From Podospora comata (lineage: Eukaryota; Ascomycota; Sordariomycetes; Sordariales; Podosporaceae), in the NCBI GenBank assembly GCA_017354895.1, contig CP071494.1:4278001-4342000 (forward strand): a stretch of DNA of 64,000 nucleotides. The letters run 5' to 3'. Positions 1 to 11,163 of this stretch are shown one piece after another (within the stretch, counting starts at the first letter, position 1; each line of letters begins with the position of its first letter). The notes below the pieces were generated by a model that had not been told where the DNA came from, did no database searches, and saw only the letters and a list, made by a program, of their open reading frames with translations. Position numbers and translations under genes: made by a program.

Positions 1-2661
1 TACTGCCAGGGCAATCTGCTGTTCAGTCCCGACGGCACCCATCTCTTCTCTCCTGTCGGCAACAGGGTCACAGTCTTCAACCTTGTCGACAACAAGTCAT
101 ACACACTCCCCTTCGCCCACCGAAAGAACATCTCGAGGATAGGCCTGACCCCCCAGGGAAATATTCTCCTCTCTGTCGACGAAGATGGCCATGCCATTCT
201 CACCAACATCCCGCGTCGTGTCGTACTATACCACTTTTCCTTCAAGTCAAAAGTAACCGCCCTCTCGTTTGCGCCATCGGGTCGCCATTTCGCAGTTGGA
301 TTGGGGAGGAAAATCGAGGTCTGGCACGTCCCATCGACTCCAGATACCAACGAGGAAGGCGATCTCGAGTTTGCGCCGTTTGTGCGCCACCACACACACA
401 CACAACACTTTGACGATGTCCGGCACATCGAGTGGTCGCACGACTCCCGCTTCTTCCTCAGCGCATCCAAGGATCTGACTGCGAGGATATGGAGCTTGAA
501 CGCAGAAGAAGGGTTCACGCCCACGGTTTTGTCGGGACATAAGCAGGGCGTGGTCGCTGCCTGGTTCTCCAAGGACCAAGAAACAATCTACACAGTCAGC
601 AAGGACGGAGCCGTCTTTGACTGGCAGTATGTCGCAAAGCCGGGGCAAGACGAGGATGAGATCATGGATGAGGAGGATATGCAATGGCGGATCGTTGACA
701 AGCACTACTTTATGCAAAACGGCGCAACCCTTCGATGCGCCGCCTTTCACCCCGAATCAAATCTTTTGGTCGCTGGTTTCTCGAACGGTATCTTTGGATT
801 GTACGAGATGCCCGATTTCAACCAGATTCACACCCTTAATATCTCGCAAAACGAAATCGACTTCGTAACGATCAACAAGAGTGGCGAGTGGCTCGCTTTC
901 GGTGCGTCAAAGTTGGGTCAGCTTTTGGTGTGGGAGTGGCAGTCAGAATCATACATCCTGAAGCAACAAGGGCACTTTGACGCCATGAATGCGCTGGTCT
1001 ACTCCCCAGATGGCCAAAGAATTGTCACGACGGCCGACGACGGCAAGATCAAGGTGTGGGATATCGAGTCTGGGTTCTGCATAGTAACGTTTACCGAGCA
1101 CACAAGCGGCATTACAGCGTGCGAGTTCGCCAAGAAGGGCAATGTTCTTTTCACAGCCAGTTTGGACGGGTCCATCAGAGCGTGGGATTTGATCAGATAC
1201 AGAAACTTCAGGACGTTTACCGCCCCTGAAAGATTATCCTTCTCCTGCATGGCAGTTGATCCAAGCGGCGAAGTTGTTGCGGCTGGTTCTATCGACTCTT
1301 TCGACATTCACATTTGGTCCGTCCAGACCGGCCAGCTCCTAGACAGACTTACCGGGCACGAGGGGCCGGTTTCTTCGCTTGCCTTTGCCCCCAACGGTGG
1401 TCTCTTGGTTAGTGGCAGTTGGGACAAGACGGCCAGGATATGGTCCATCTTCAACCGAACACAAACCAGCGAGCCTCTGCAGCTCATGTCGGATGTCTTG
1501 GACATTGCCTTCAGACCAGACTCCCTACAGATTGCCATCTCCACACTAGACGGCCAGCTGACGTTTTGGTCTGTATCAGAAGCCACCCAAGTCTCCGGTG
1601 TCGACGGACGCCGCGATGTATCAGGCGGCCGCAGAATCACAGATCGCCGGACGGCAGCCAACGTCTCGGGCACCAAGAGCTTCAACACCATCCGCTACAG
1701 CATGGACGGCTCCTGCGTCCTCGCGGGCGGCAACAGCAAGTACATCTGCCTCTACTCGGCCACAACAATGGTGCTCCTCAAGAAATTCACCGTCAGCGTC
1801 AACCTCGCGCTGTCGGGCACGCAAGAGTTCCTCAACAGCAAACTCGTCACCGAAGCCGGCCCCGCCGCCCTCCTCGATGACCAAGGCGAGGCTTCCGATC
1901 TGGAAGACCGCATCGACAGGTCGCTGCCCGGCGCCAAGAGGGGCGATCCCGGCGCGAGGAGGAAGAACCCAGAGGTCAGAGTCACGGGCGTGGCTTTCTC
2001 GCCGAGCGGGACATCCTTCTGCGCCTGCTCGACAGAAGGCCTGTTGATTTACAGTCTGGACAGCACCGTTCAGTTTGATCCGTTTGATCTCAACATGGAG
2101 ATCACGCCCGCTTCGACGCTGGGTGTTTTGCAGAATGAAAAGGATTACCTCAAGGCGCTGGTCATGGCGTTCCGTCTCAATGAGGCGGGGTTGGTCCAAA
2201 GGGTGTTCCAGGCCATCCCTTACAAAGATATTGGTTTGGTGGTGGAAAACTTCCCTACTGTTTACGTGGCGAGGCTGCTGCGGTATGTGGCCGCCCAGAC
2301 GGAGCAGTCCCCTCACGTGGAGTTCTGCATGCTGTGGATCAAGGCTCTCATGGACAAGCACGGCGCGTGGTTGATGGCCAACCGGGGCAAGGTCGATGTC
2401 GAGTTGAGGATTGTGTCGAGGGCAGTGGCCAAGATGAGGGACGAGATTAGACGGCTGGCGGATGATAACGTCTACACGGTTGAGTACCTGATTGGGCAGG
2501 CCAACAGCAAGGCGGCGCAGGCTGGAAAGGGGCCCAAGACTATCGAATGGAATGCTAATGGGGATTTGGAGGTCAAGGCTCTGCCGTCGACGCAGAAGGA
2601 GGTCACGATGGATGATATACTGGAGGAAGAAAGTGAAGGGGAGTGGATCGGGATAGAGTGA
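1..2661 (+). CDS. PWP2: Pwp2, WD40 protein of the U3 snoRNP/UTP-B complex (5' partial)
   Basis: Pwp2 is a core UTP-B subunit of the small-subunit processome, acting in the nucleolus in 18S rRNA maturation. The frame is open from base 1 (YCQGNLLFSPDG, matching the start of the first propeller in yeast Pwp2) to the TGA at 2659-2661. It gives 886 residues without an intron; only about 15 N-terminal residues should be missing, outside the window. Recognisable blocks include SPVGNRV, FVRHH, KLGQLLVWEWQSESYILKQQ, SGFCIVTF, DLIRYRNFRTF, SVQTGQLLDRLTGHEGPVS and SWDKTARIWSIF, which recur in tandem WD repeats. The C-terminal Utp12-type helical domain starts around LNMEITPAST and includes ALVMAFRLNE. 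The tail is acidic and ends in EGEWIGIE. The gene converges on the questin-oxidase-like gene with a gap of only 113 bp. The family call is close to certain. Confidence 0.97.
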   Translation, partial: YCQGNLLFSPDGTHLFSPVGNRVTVFNLVDNKSYTLPFAHRKNISRIGLTPQGNILLSVDEDGHAILTNIPRRVVLYHFSFKSKVTALSFAPSGRHFAVGLGRKIEVWHVPSTPDTNEEGDLEFAPFVRHHTHTQHFDDVRHIEWSHDSRFFLSASKDLTARIWSLNAEEGFTPTVLSGHKQGVVAAWFSKDQETIYTVSKDGAVFDWQYVAKPGQDEDEIMDEEDMQWRIVDKHYFMQNGATLRCAAFHPESNLLVAGFSNGIFGLYEMPDFNQIHTLNISQNEIDFVTINKSGEWLAFGASKLGQLLVWEWQSESYILKQQGHFDAMNALVYSPDGQRIVTTADDGKIKVWDIESGFCIVTFTEHTSGITACEFAKKGNVLFTASLDGSIRAWDLIRYRNFRTFTAPERLSFSCMAVDPSGEVVAAGSIDSFDIHIWSVQTGQLLDRLTGHEGPVSSLAFAPNGGLLVSGSWDKTARIWSIFNRTQTSEPLQLMSDVLDIAFRPDSLQIAISTLDGQLTFWSVSEATQVSGVDGRRDVSGGRRITDRRTAANVSGTKSFNTIRYSMDGSCVLAGGNSKYICLYSATTMVLLKKFTVSVNLALSGTQEFLNSKLVTEAGPAALLDDQGEASDLEDRIDRSLPGAKRGDPGARRKNPEVRVTGVAFSPSGTSFCACSTEGLLIYSLDSTVQFDPFDLNMEITPASTLGVLQNEKDYLKALVMAFRLNEAGLVQRVFQAIPYKDIGLVVENFPTVYVARLLRYVAAQTEQSPHVEFCMLWIKALMDKHGAWLMANRGKVDVELRIVSRAVAKMRDEIRRLADDNVYTVEYLIGQANSKAAQAGKGPKTIEWNANGDLEVKALPSTQKEVTMDDILEEESEGEWIGIE

Positions 2662-2774
2662 AGGGAATTTGGATGGTTTCGTTTTAATATTATGTTATAC
2701 TAGGTTAAAGGCAAAAGGCTGGCGTCGGAAAAAAATGATTGATACCATTTTGATACCACATTCTGTTTTTCTCT

Positions 2775-4307
2775 CTACAACTTGCTGTCGTCGACGTTGG
2801 GTATGTCCTGCTCTTTGTTAGCCTGCCTTCTCTCGGGAAGGGAAACATGAGAGACATACCTTCCAAGCCTCCTCAAACCCGGCACTCCTCACCCAATGCT
2901 CCCCCGGCGACTCAACCGAGTCAACAATCAAGTGGCATATCTTCTCCCACAACCCTCCTTTAATCATGAACCCTTCTTTCTCTTCATACTCCCGACAAAT
3001 ATTCCTACAAACCACCGTCGCCCTCCCCAGCTTGATAGCATGCCCATCATCCCCAAACCCATGCAACCTACTCACAATCTCCTCCACCATCTCCGCCTTT
3101 CCAGGCTGCTTCGGCTCATACCCCTCCAACCTTTCCACCCTCAACTCAGGACACCCCCTAGCTACATACTGCAACAAATCCATCCTAATCTTCCACTCCA
3201 ACAACCTCCTTTTTGTTTTCTCCGGCACCCAATCCATCTTGTTTATCGTGACAAAAAACGGCGCCGCGTTGACATGGTGCATCAGAAAAAAATCAAACTT
3301 CGGCACCTTTTTTCGGTCAGTCATGCTCACCGCCGCCCCAGCCGCGACATAAACCGCCCCATTAAACATCTCCCTCGTCCTCCCCTCCACCTCCCCCTCC
3401 CCCACCTTGACCCTCCCAGCCAAGTCAGCCATCTCCCCCTTTGCCCGCACCAAAACCCCATCCCGGATCTTATTCCCATCCTCCGACCTCGCTGCCCCTT
3501 TCAGTCCCTCCGCTTCCCGTAACAACCCCAGCACCGTCTCCCCTTCTTCCCGCCCCCGTCCCTTTTCTTCAGCAGTCAACAAAAACTCCCTGAGATCATC
3601 CCTATGAACAGCCGCCTGCGCCAACCCCTCCGCCACCACCCCAGTCAGCCCCCACTCAAGCCCATACATGAGCTGAATCAGCGGGTGCAAAAACCCTCCA
3701 AACAACCTGATTATCAAATCCTCCTTTCCCTCCCCCTCTTCAAATAAATACCTCGTCACTGTCTCCTTCCATCCCAACCGGTCGATCTCAGATTGGAAAA
3801 ATGTTAAAAAGTCCGGGTAGTACTCTTCTTTACCGTAGTATTCTGTCAATGTCTCCGGTGTGAGAGTCACTGACTTATGAACAGGCAACACCGGCCGTTG
3901 GTACGAAGCGTTGGTATCATAGGCAGACTGGAGGTGTGATGGCCCCGCACCGGTGCCGTACAAGGCGAGGAGGTGGTGGGGGATGTGGTTGTGGAAGCCG
4001 GACTGGTTGAAGAAGACGTGGTGGTTCTTTCGGGGGTTTAACTATGGGGAAAATACCTAGGTAAAAAGGGGAGAGAGAGGGAACAAACCTCCATGTCTTG
4101 CTGTAATAGCTCCGAGGTTTTGGCTGCGGCGGAGGGGGTTTGGGTTATCCCCCAGAGGCCCGTGTTGTCGGGTGAGAGGTGCATTGTTTGGGTGGAAGAA
4201 GACATCCTGAGCTGGTGGTGGTGATGAGATGGTCTAATATTGATGAGTGATACACGGGCGAGGTGTCTTGCTTTGGGAGCAGAGCCGAAGAGACGGAGGG
4301 AGGTCAT
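2775..4307 (-). CDS. Questin-oxidase-like protein (PF14027 family), three exons
   Basis: This is a member of the fungal questin oxidase-like/AflY family, named for Baeyer-Villiger-type ring opening of anthraquinones in secondary metabolism. Many members are lone genes of unknown substrate, as here. Exons are 4307-4089, 4041-2860 and 2807-2775. The introns (47 and 52 nt; GTTTGT..TAG and GTATGT..CAG with CTAAC) are both phase 0. The family hallmark HHVFFNQSGFHNHIPHH runs into LLALYGTGA at the start of exon 2. A 10-residue last exon (DIPNVDDSKL) completes the protein. Two starts are possible. The far one at 4307 gives 476 residues and an Arg/Ser/His-rich leader with no acidic residue. The near one at 4205 (MSSSTQTMHL) gives 442 and looks more like a family start. 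No other secondary-metabolism gene lies nearby. The family call is good; the substrate is unknown. Confidence 0.85.
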
Positions 4308-4874
4308 TCATGTAGTTAGTTACCTATCGGTAGGTACAGAGAGTTGACATCAAGGCAAGAAGTATTAGATGGCAGGTGTTGCAGAGAAAAGGTTGTATTG
4401 AGTGACCAGTAGAACTTTAACTGGCGTTGAACCGAGAGGGGACCGTGATACCTCTATAAGGTATGCTTAGCAATCAACCCCAAAGCCCGAGGCCGAAAAG
4501 ACCGACAGTTATTCATCTACGCCATCTCACCCTCTCACTTGCCTCACCCATCCATAGCTCCCATCTTTTACTTGTTCTATCCTCGCAGCTGACCACCCAT
4601 TGTAACAATGACATCATCGAACTCCCCAACCCCACAGCATTATGCAGGAACAAACGACCCTTTTGAACACAGCATCCTTTATATTATGTAAGTCATATCA
4701 TCCTCAATTCATCTCATCCCATCTACACATTAGATATTCATCTCTTCAATTATCATCTTGTCTTTTTGACCACCCATCCATCTTGAATCCAATTGCAGAC
4801 AGCAGCAATCATAAAAACAGGCTCTCTAAAAACACCACAAACGCATCGCTTCCCCTGTCTATGCTTCCGATATA

Positions 4875-4925
<51 letters not shown>

Positions 4926-4989
4926 ATGTATGGCTGTTCGGTTTATCTCGTCGCTGCTGTCGCCATTACCCCCCTTTTATCTCATTTCT
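4308..4989. other. Intergenic, upstream of the questin-oxidase-like gene and 3' of the 5-phosphatase
   Basis: No coding signal was found. The stretch holds the promoter of the minus-strand gene to its left and the 3' flank of the minus-strand gene to its right. It contains a long GTT microsatellite. Confidence 0.6.
4876..4925. repeat. (GTT)16 microsatellite
   Basis: Sixteen uninterrupted GTT units, (AAC)n on the other strand, lie just beyond the stop codon of the minus-strand 5-phosphatase, within its probable 3' UTR. If transcribed with that gene, the RNA would read (AAC)n. Repeat length is expected to vary between strains. Confidence 0.95.
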
Positions 4990-7900
4990 TCATTCCCTTT
5001 GTCCACTAGGACTTCTATGATCTCTCCTCCCACCAACAGCAGACCTGCTCGACCGCTGCTGCTGCTCGATTAATTGTGTTGCCGTTGATTCGTCGTACCC
5101 AATCACGTTCGTCAAGTAGAAGAATCTGTTGCGGGTGTTAGTCCTTACTCCAAGGTTGAGAAGTTGAAGAAAAAATTGAAAAAAAAAAACTCACTTCTCC
5201 CCTCTTCCCTCCCTTCCCCTCAGATCCTCAAACTCCTGCTGGCACTCCATCCAAACCTGTGCCCTCTCCTTGCCCCTCACCTTTTTTACCTCAAACCTGA
5301 ATCTCCCGCTCACTGGCCTGTGATCCGACACTCGCACCTCATGCCGTCTGTAATCCAACTGCTCTATCCTTCCCCTGCCGGCCCCACACCTGAAGAGCAA
5401 CCGATCACACCACGCCGGGCTTCTTCTCTTCTCCGACGTGTCATAGTTGTCCGTCCCAACATCATACTTGTACGTTGGCGCAAAGGTGATGGGAAGCTCT
5501 TCAAATGCCCTGAGTCTGAACCCGGGGTTCCTTCGCCTAGCCACGAGCAGCTGATCACGCTCCAGGAGCTTGGCGAGATTGCCCGCCTTGACAGCTGTGA
5601 CGACAGTGTCTCGCGACATGGTGTCGATTCTGTAGTTGAGATCTCCGTTGAGAAGACACAGCTCATGGTCTAGGATCATTGTGCCGTCCCCGCCACCGAC
5701 AAAGCTGTCGAACCGCACCGAGGCGTCCCTCTCACCTGGCAGGAGGGACGCCTCCAAGATAGCGGCAATGTCGTTGTGTCTTTGATTCGCCCCCGACTGT
5801 CCAGCTGCCAAGTGGCAGTTGATAAAACAGAGCGAGGTATCATCCACCATGAACCTCACCACAATGGCACCTTTGTTTCCATGAAGACCGCCCATGCCTC
5901 TCTTGACCTCAGCGCTGTTAAGATTGCTGATCCGGCCCAGGAGGTCTGCCTTGACAAAAATGGCAGTGAACAGCCCCACGAGCGGCGCGGAATGCAGCAC
6001 GTGGTACAACTCCCCATCCATATGCTGATCCAGGCTCTGCTTCAGATGCGCCAGCCAGTTCCGATACTGATGGCTCATCCGTTCCTGATCCGTCCCCTCC
6101 TTCTTCTTCGGCTTCAGGAACCTCTTCGCAGTCAAAGTCTTATCCTCCAAATCAACCAGCTCTTGGAACCCAAAGACAATGATGTCTGGCGAGTCACTGC
6201 TCCTCAGCAAATTCTCGATGAACACCCTGTCATCATTCGAATAGTTGAGACTATTCGGCGTCGAGGCTCCCGCATTCCACGTCAGAATCAACGCCTTGAT
6301 CTTTTCAAAGTGGCAGTACCTCGCATCATGCTGCTTCATCTTGGCCTGCAGCCAGTCGTCTTGAAGTAAACCATCCCAAACACGCAACATATTATCCGCG
6401 CCGAGGGAGACCACCTGGTGACGATCCAGCTTGTAAAAGCTCGACTGGTCAGAGATCAGCTTCACAACCGGGTTATCATGGGCTTGCCAGTCCTTCTTAA
6501 CGGCCCATGGCGTTTGGCCCATGTCGTAGACCGAGATTTTGCCAGTGTTGTATCCTGCCCAGAGGTATCGTCCCGCACCAGTAAGGGAGTTGATCTTGTA
6601 TTGGCTGATATTCATCACGCCAAGGCAAGCGTAGTTTTTCCTCGAATAAATGCTGACTTTGCCGTCGTTGTGGCCAAAGAATACCTTGTCTGGCTCTGAG
6701 GCGAGAAGGGTACCCGACGTAACTTCACCAGCGCCATCTTGAATTAGAGGTCGGATGAGAACCTGGAACTGTGTCCTGCCGTCAAGAGTTGGTAGGAAAA
6801 CCCTGATTTCCTTGCCTGTGGCGTGCCAGAGTTCATCACCAACCACCATGGAAAATACATGACCCTTAGGCACGCGAAAGGTCTGTGTAGGAGGGTAAGC
6901 CAAACTGGGCAGATTGCTACCATCGGCCGGCCCCCAAACGTGAAGTGTCCCACTGTCGTCCAAAGTCCACAGCTCGTTGAAATGCCTGTATATCCTGATA
7001 ATCTCGTAGCGGCCGTGCGCGTTTGGTCTGTTGTTGACAATACTTTGCGACAAGACATCGGCTTCCAACAACTCGCCATTGTTGGTTCCGATCCATATCC
7101 TCGCGCCCTCCTCGTCGACGCTCTCTCCCGGTTTGAAGGCCACGGATGCGCCCTTCATGCCCTCGCTCATGGCCAAACTCATAACCAGCTCCCCGTCCAT
7201 AACATTCCACGCCCTTGTATAACCGCCTGTTGTGCAGACAAAGGCCCCGCAGACATCAAACATGCGGCTGTCGTATTTTGTGGCAATTTCGTGAGCCCCT
7301 TTATGCAAGTATGGCTTGCTTCGGTTCGTTCTTGACGTGTCTGGATATCCCAAATCGGCCTTGTGTGAGCCCGCGATTTGAGCTTCAGCGGGCCTAGCTT
7401 CGACGGGTGTTGGAGGAGGCGGAGCGTGATATTCGTTGGACACTCTCCCGGGCATTCGATCCGCCGCCGTCACGGACCTACCGTTGAGTCGTGGAATAGG
7501 AGGGGGCGCCTGTGTTACTGGTGTCGAGGATATCCGCTTCTGTTGGATTGCTGTCGCTACGCTCGTGTTGACTCCTGGCCGTGGAGGCCGTGGAGGTGGT
7601 GCTGAGACAGAATTTGCAGCGCGGACCGACTCGATGATACTCTGTGGTCGTGCAGGCAGCGCAGGCCGGTCGCCAGTGATTTGCGGTGTTAGAGGCTCGT
7701 CCTTGCCTCGTCTCCTTGCGGCTAATGAATGGTGCTGAGGTGGCGGGTCGAAACCGACGTGGAAGGTATTTGACCTCTTTACACCGACAGAGGGCTGATG
7801 CTGATTTCCGTGCTGCTGGTGAAGACTATGTTGCTGTTGGTGATGCGGTTGCTGTTGTCGCGGCCTCGTAGGCAAGACTGGGGGAACATCTTCATCTGGC

Positions 7901-8779
7901 GATCCTCCGCTGCTAGGTGGACTGTTGAAAGGTGACACCTTGGGACTCGGCCTCTTTTGAATATCAATAGGCTGACTCGACTGAGCGGGTCTGCTCGGTT
8001 GCTCGAACAGAGTGAAACGTGAATTAGGTTTCTCTGCCCGGTTGATCGGAGGCGGTACTGGCTTATGGCCCATCTCGCGTTCCCGCCGCAACTCTACCGA
8101 CCGTCTAGGTGGAGGAGGTGACGGGGGGCGGGCAGGCGCCACACGCGGGGACTTTCGGGGTTCCGCCGATGGCGTCTGAGTTCTGCTCGGCAAGTTGAAC
8201 TGGTTCCCCGCCTTCGCCGGAGATGAGGACTTTACAAGAGAGTCGGTGCTAACAAATGCCGGACGGTCACCGGTAGGAATGCCTCCTACGCCTCTCTTCG
8301 GGGGTGAATGCGGGGGCTCAACGGTGAGCGCCGGGGCGTTCGTGGGTTTGGCCCTCGGGCTAACAGGAGGAGGAACAGTTCGTACTGGCGAGCTCGAAGC
8401 ACTGGCGTTTGCGGATGCAGGGTGAAGGCTCTGGAGCGTCAACTTGTCTTTGGGTCGCATCGCTGGTATTGGAGGGGGCTCGCGGGGCGTTGTGGTCGAG
8501 GGACTCGGATCCCGCTCACGGAGTCGACCAGGCTTCGGGGCCGGCGCCGGCGCCGGGCTTGGGGATGCATTTCGGGTTGGTGTACCGGGTTGCGAGTCGC
8601 CGGGCTTGGTGGTCAAGCCTTCAAACTTTGCCAATAGTGACGAGACAGGTCTCTGTGAAAGATGGACATGGTCAGCTCTGAGATCTACCATAGTACCCCA
8701 GCAACACCAGAACAACACCGCCTTTGACCTCACTCACAATCGACGAGCCGTCAGTCCCGTTGTCAGCTGGGGGATCCAT
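4990..8779 (-). CDS. Inositol polyphosphate 5-phosphatase with proline-rich N-terminus and WD-like region
   Basis: This enzyme is predicted to remove the 5-phosphate of phosphoinositides or inositol phosphates. Exons are 8779-8738, 8652-5195 and 5125-4990, giving 1211 residues. The first exon encodes only MDPPADNGTDGSSI and joins in phase 0 to RPVSSLLAKFEGL. A GTGAGT donor after GEK joins a last exon beginning FFYLTNVIGYD. Residues about 1-470 are Pro/Ser-rich and disordered with many PPxP motifs, suiting SH3 partners. Residues about 480-790 form a WD-like propeller. The IPPc domain (about 798-1135) shows LTWNAG, VFGFQEL, NGDLNYRI, PAWCDRLLFRC and SDHRPV, so the catalytic residues are present. 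It lacks a Sac1 domain, so it is not a synaptojanin; the WD+IPPc order resembles plant 5PTases. A 1.25-kb gap separates it from the divergent DUF4748 gene. The family is near certain; the last exon is likely. Confidence 0.93.
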
Positions 8780-10027
8780 GGTGATCAGGTCCGTTGCGAA
8801 CTATGGTTTCTGGATCGCTCTGCCCATAACACTCTTTGAAGCTCCTTCAGCCAGAGCGTATCGGTATTGTTGGGTGTTTTGTGTATCGTTGGTGATGCTG
8901 AACGGAGCGTGCGATGAGTAGCAGAACGGTTGAGAGAGCGAGGTGGACCAGGAGCAGAGCGGTCGCGTGTTTGTCGTCAATGCCAATACCCGAAATTCCA
9001 AGGGAGACGGTTGATGGTTGTGTTCTATGCAAACCGCTGCGGCGGGCGGGTGGAGGAGTCTTGGTGCTGGATCTGGATACTAGATACGGATAGTGGGGAC
9101 GTGAGTGCCCCGTGGCCGATCCGGGACTGCGTGTTAGGGGATAGAATGACGATGTTCCATAAGGGTACTTCAAAGAGAGGTCCGAGACGCACACTTGATC
9201 CGAAGTTTCGAACAGGAACAACTCATACTCTAGTAACTCTACGTCTGTCCAGCCCCACTTAGACTGTAAAGAGCCCCTTTTGGCCGCCGCAGCAGCCACT
9301 CTGGAAAGCGAAACACGTATGGAAGTCCAGATGGAAGACTTCGGCCACTTTTGTTGGCAGGCTAATTTTGGGTCTGGATTGGCCGTGTAATGTCGTGCCT
9401 GTCCATTCGATGCACATAGCTTGCTTCCAGAAACTCTTGGCTGTAATGCGTTCTCAGCCAGAGTCGTTTCCCCTGAAAATTGTTCGCAAATGTTGGATTG
9501 AGCAATGAGGACGCCCTTTCCATGTCAAATCACAAGAAAGGAGGCACTAGGTACGAGTACATGAACAATGACCATGTGTAAATAACAGGTGAGCCTGCGT
9601 TTTATATCAGAGAAAGATGGAGGCCTGCATGGTGAGCACCCCCCAACAAATCCATGTTTCAAGATGATGGTGAGGTTCCGGTGCGCCACAGCCCACTATA
9701 AATGGCGGGGTGGTCCAAGCTTGCTGCACGCTGGCAAAGCCGTTGAGGCTGTCGGGCGGCGGGACCCTAATGGCCGAGGCCTACTCAACTCTACGGTGCC
9801 GCACTGACCACTCAGATCAGTCGACGGGAGCTAGGCCCCTTATCCTGCACATCACCCCATTATGAAGTATTGTCGACAAAGGTCTTTTTAGACGAAGATA
9901 GCTCGGGACCTGCATCCATTGGCGTGGATTTTTCTCTCTCTCTCTGTCTCTCCCTCGCAACGGATCTCACAGCAAAGTTGACTTCCTACCATCATCCAAA
10001 CCATATAGTTCTGGTACAGACAGCAAA
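8780..10027. promoter_or_regulatory. Divergent intergenic/promoter region
   Basis: This 1.25-kb gap lies between two divergently transcribed genes, so it should hold both promoters and leaders. Open frames here lack intron or family support. A CT-rich tract with (TC)n near 9930-9955 precedes the plus-strand gene, as is common in fungal promoters. No further motif could be assigned. Confidence 0.55.
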
Positions 10028-10594
10028 ATGAACACTGTACGTATTTCTCAGAAGATATTATGACGTCGCAGTTTCGACTGACAACCTGCGCTCTCTAGGT
10101 TAAATCTTTCTGGTACGCTCCGAGAAACGGACTCCATGCCGAACCTGCTGATTGACACGGCGAACTAGGGCGGGCTGGGGCGCATTGTGCTTGGGTATAC
10201 CAGTCCCAGTTCTCAACATGTAGAGCACACTTGCTGACCTTGCATAGCCGGCGGCGGCGCATACTACTTCGCGAAGCAAGGCATCGATGCTGACAGGCGT
10301 GCTCGCCTCGAGGAGCAGCGCAAGAGAAAGAGCATGGTTGAATCGCTCGAGTACTCGCAGAATGTCCCGACCCAGCCAATTTCTTCTTCAGCAATGGGTG
10401 GTTCTGCCTCAGTCCCACCTCGCCAGGGCACACCAGCGAGGACAGACACAGTCGGCTCACCAAGCCTAGAGATGGGCAATGATCCGGCGCCTACAAGGCA
10501 TGCGCCTGCTACGGAGGCCGAGAGGGTAGTCGAGAAGAGCAAGTACGAAGCCAGTGTGCCGTTCCGCAGTCCGAAGGGTGACCGGTTCTCATAA
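10028..10594 (+). CDS. Small DUF4748-type fungal protein with one membrane segment
   Basis: The exons are 10028-10036, 10099-10112, 10169-10194 and 10248-10594, giving 131 residues. Three of the exons are tiny (9, 14 and 26 nt), and every junction keeps frame with GT..AG borders. The spliced start reads MNTVKSFWAGWGALCLAGGG followed by AYYFAKQGIDADRRAR. That is a glycine-rich hydrophobic helix followed by a basic stretch, which fits a single-pass membrane anchor, perhaps mitochondrial. The C-terminus, SKYEASVPFRSPKGDRFS, is the conserved family end; the middle is Pro/Ser/Thr-rich and disordered. The molecular role of the family is unknown to me. The family assignment rests on recalled similarity of the two ends. 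Confidence 0.85.
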
Positions 10595-11163
10595 GGGGTT
10601 TGGTGGTGGACTGGCTGGGTTTAGGTGGACAGACAGGTGGTGGATGACGGGTTGAACACGAGTCGTGGACCTTGCCTAGCCGAACATCGGAAGACACCGG
10701 AGGGAAAGCCAGAATCGAATTTGAGATTGTATAAGACAGTAGCAACCTTCCTCTCTCTTGATTAACAGCCCTCACGCTTCGGTCCTTCCGATGATGAGAG
10801 ACCTAGCATCTCTTCATCCAGCCTGAAGATTTTGGTAGGCATACTTGCCTACTGGAAACAAAAAGCCTCACGTGGTAAGATAGTTGTCATTTCCCAGTTC
10901 AAATGAAGATTGTATCAAATCATAGCAGCAAATATTTTGTCCCCGAGGCTCACCCACCGTGTGCACACTGTACTGGGTGAATTAAGCATGCATAGATGTG
11001 GGGCTATTGTGCCGGGGCAAGGGTGCTGTGAGCCGGCTTGGCGCGACTTGACTTGGTTCAACCTCCTCCAAATAATTATTTGCGAATCTACCGAAACCAC
11101 AAGGGTGCTCACTCAGTATCAACAGAACCCCAAGCGTGGCAGCAACGCCCCCCAGCCTTCACG
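10595..11163. other. Intergenic, promoter side of the CID/RS gene
   Basis: A 569-bp spacer between two plus-strand genes holds the 3' UTR of one and the promoter of the next. I see no coding signal or clear motif. Confidence 0.5.
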
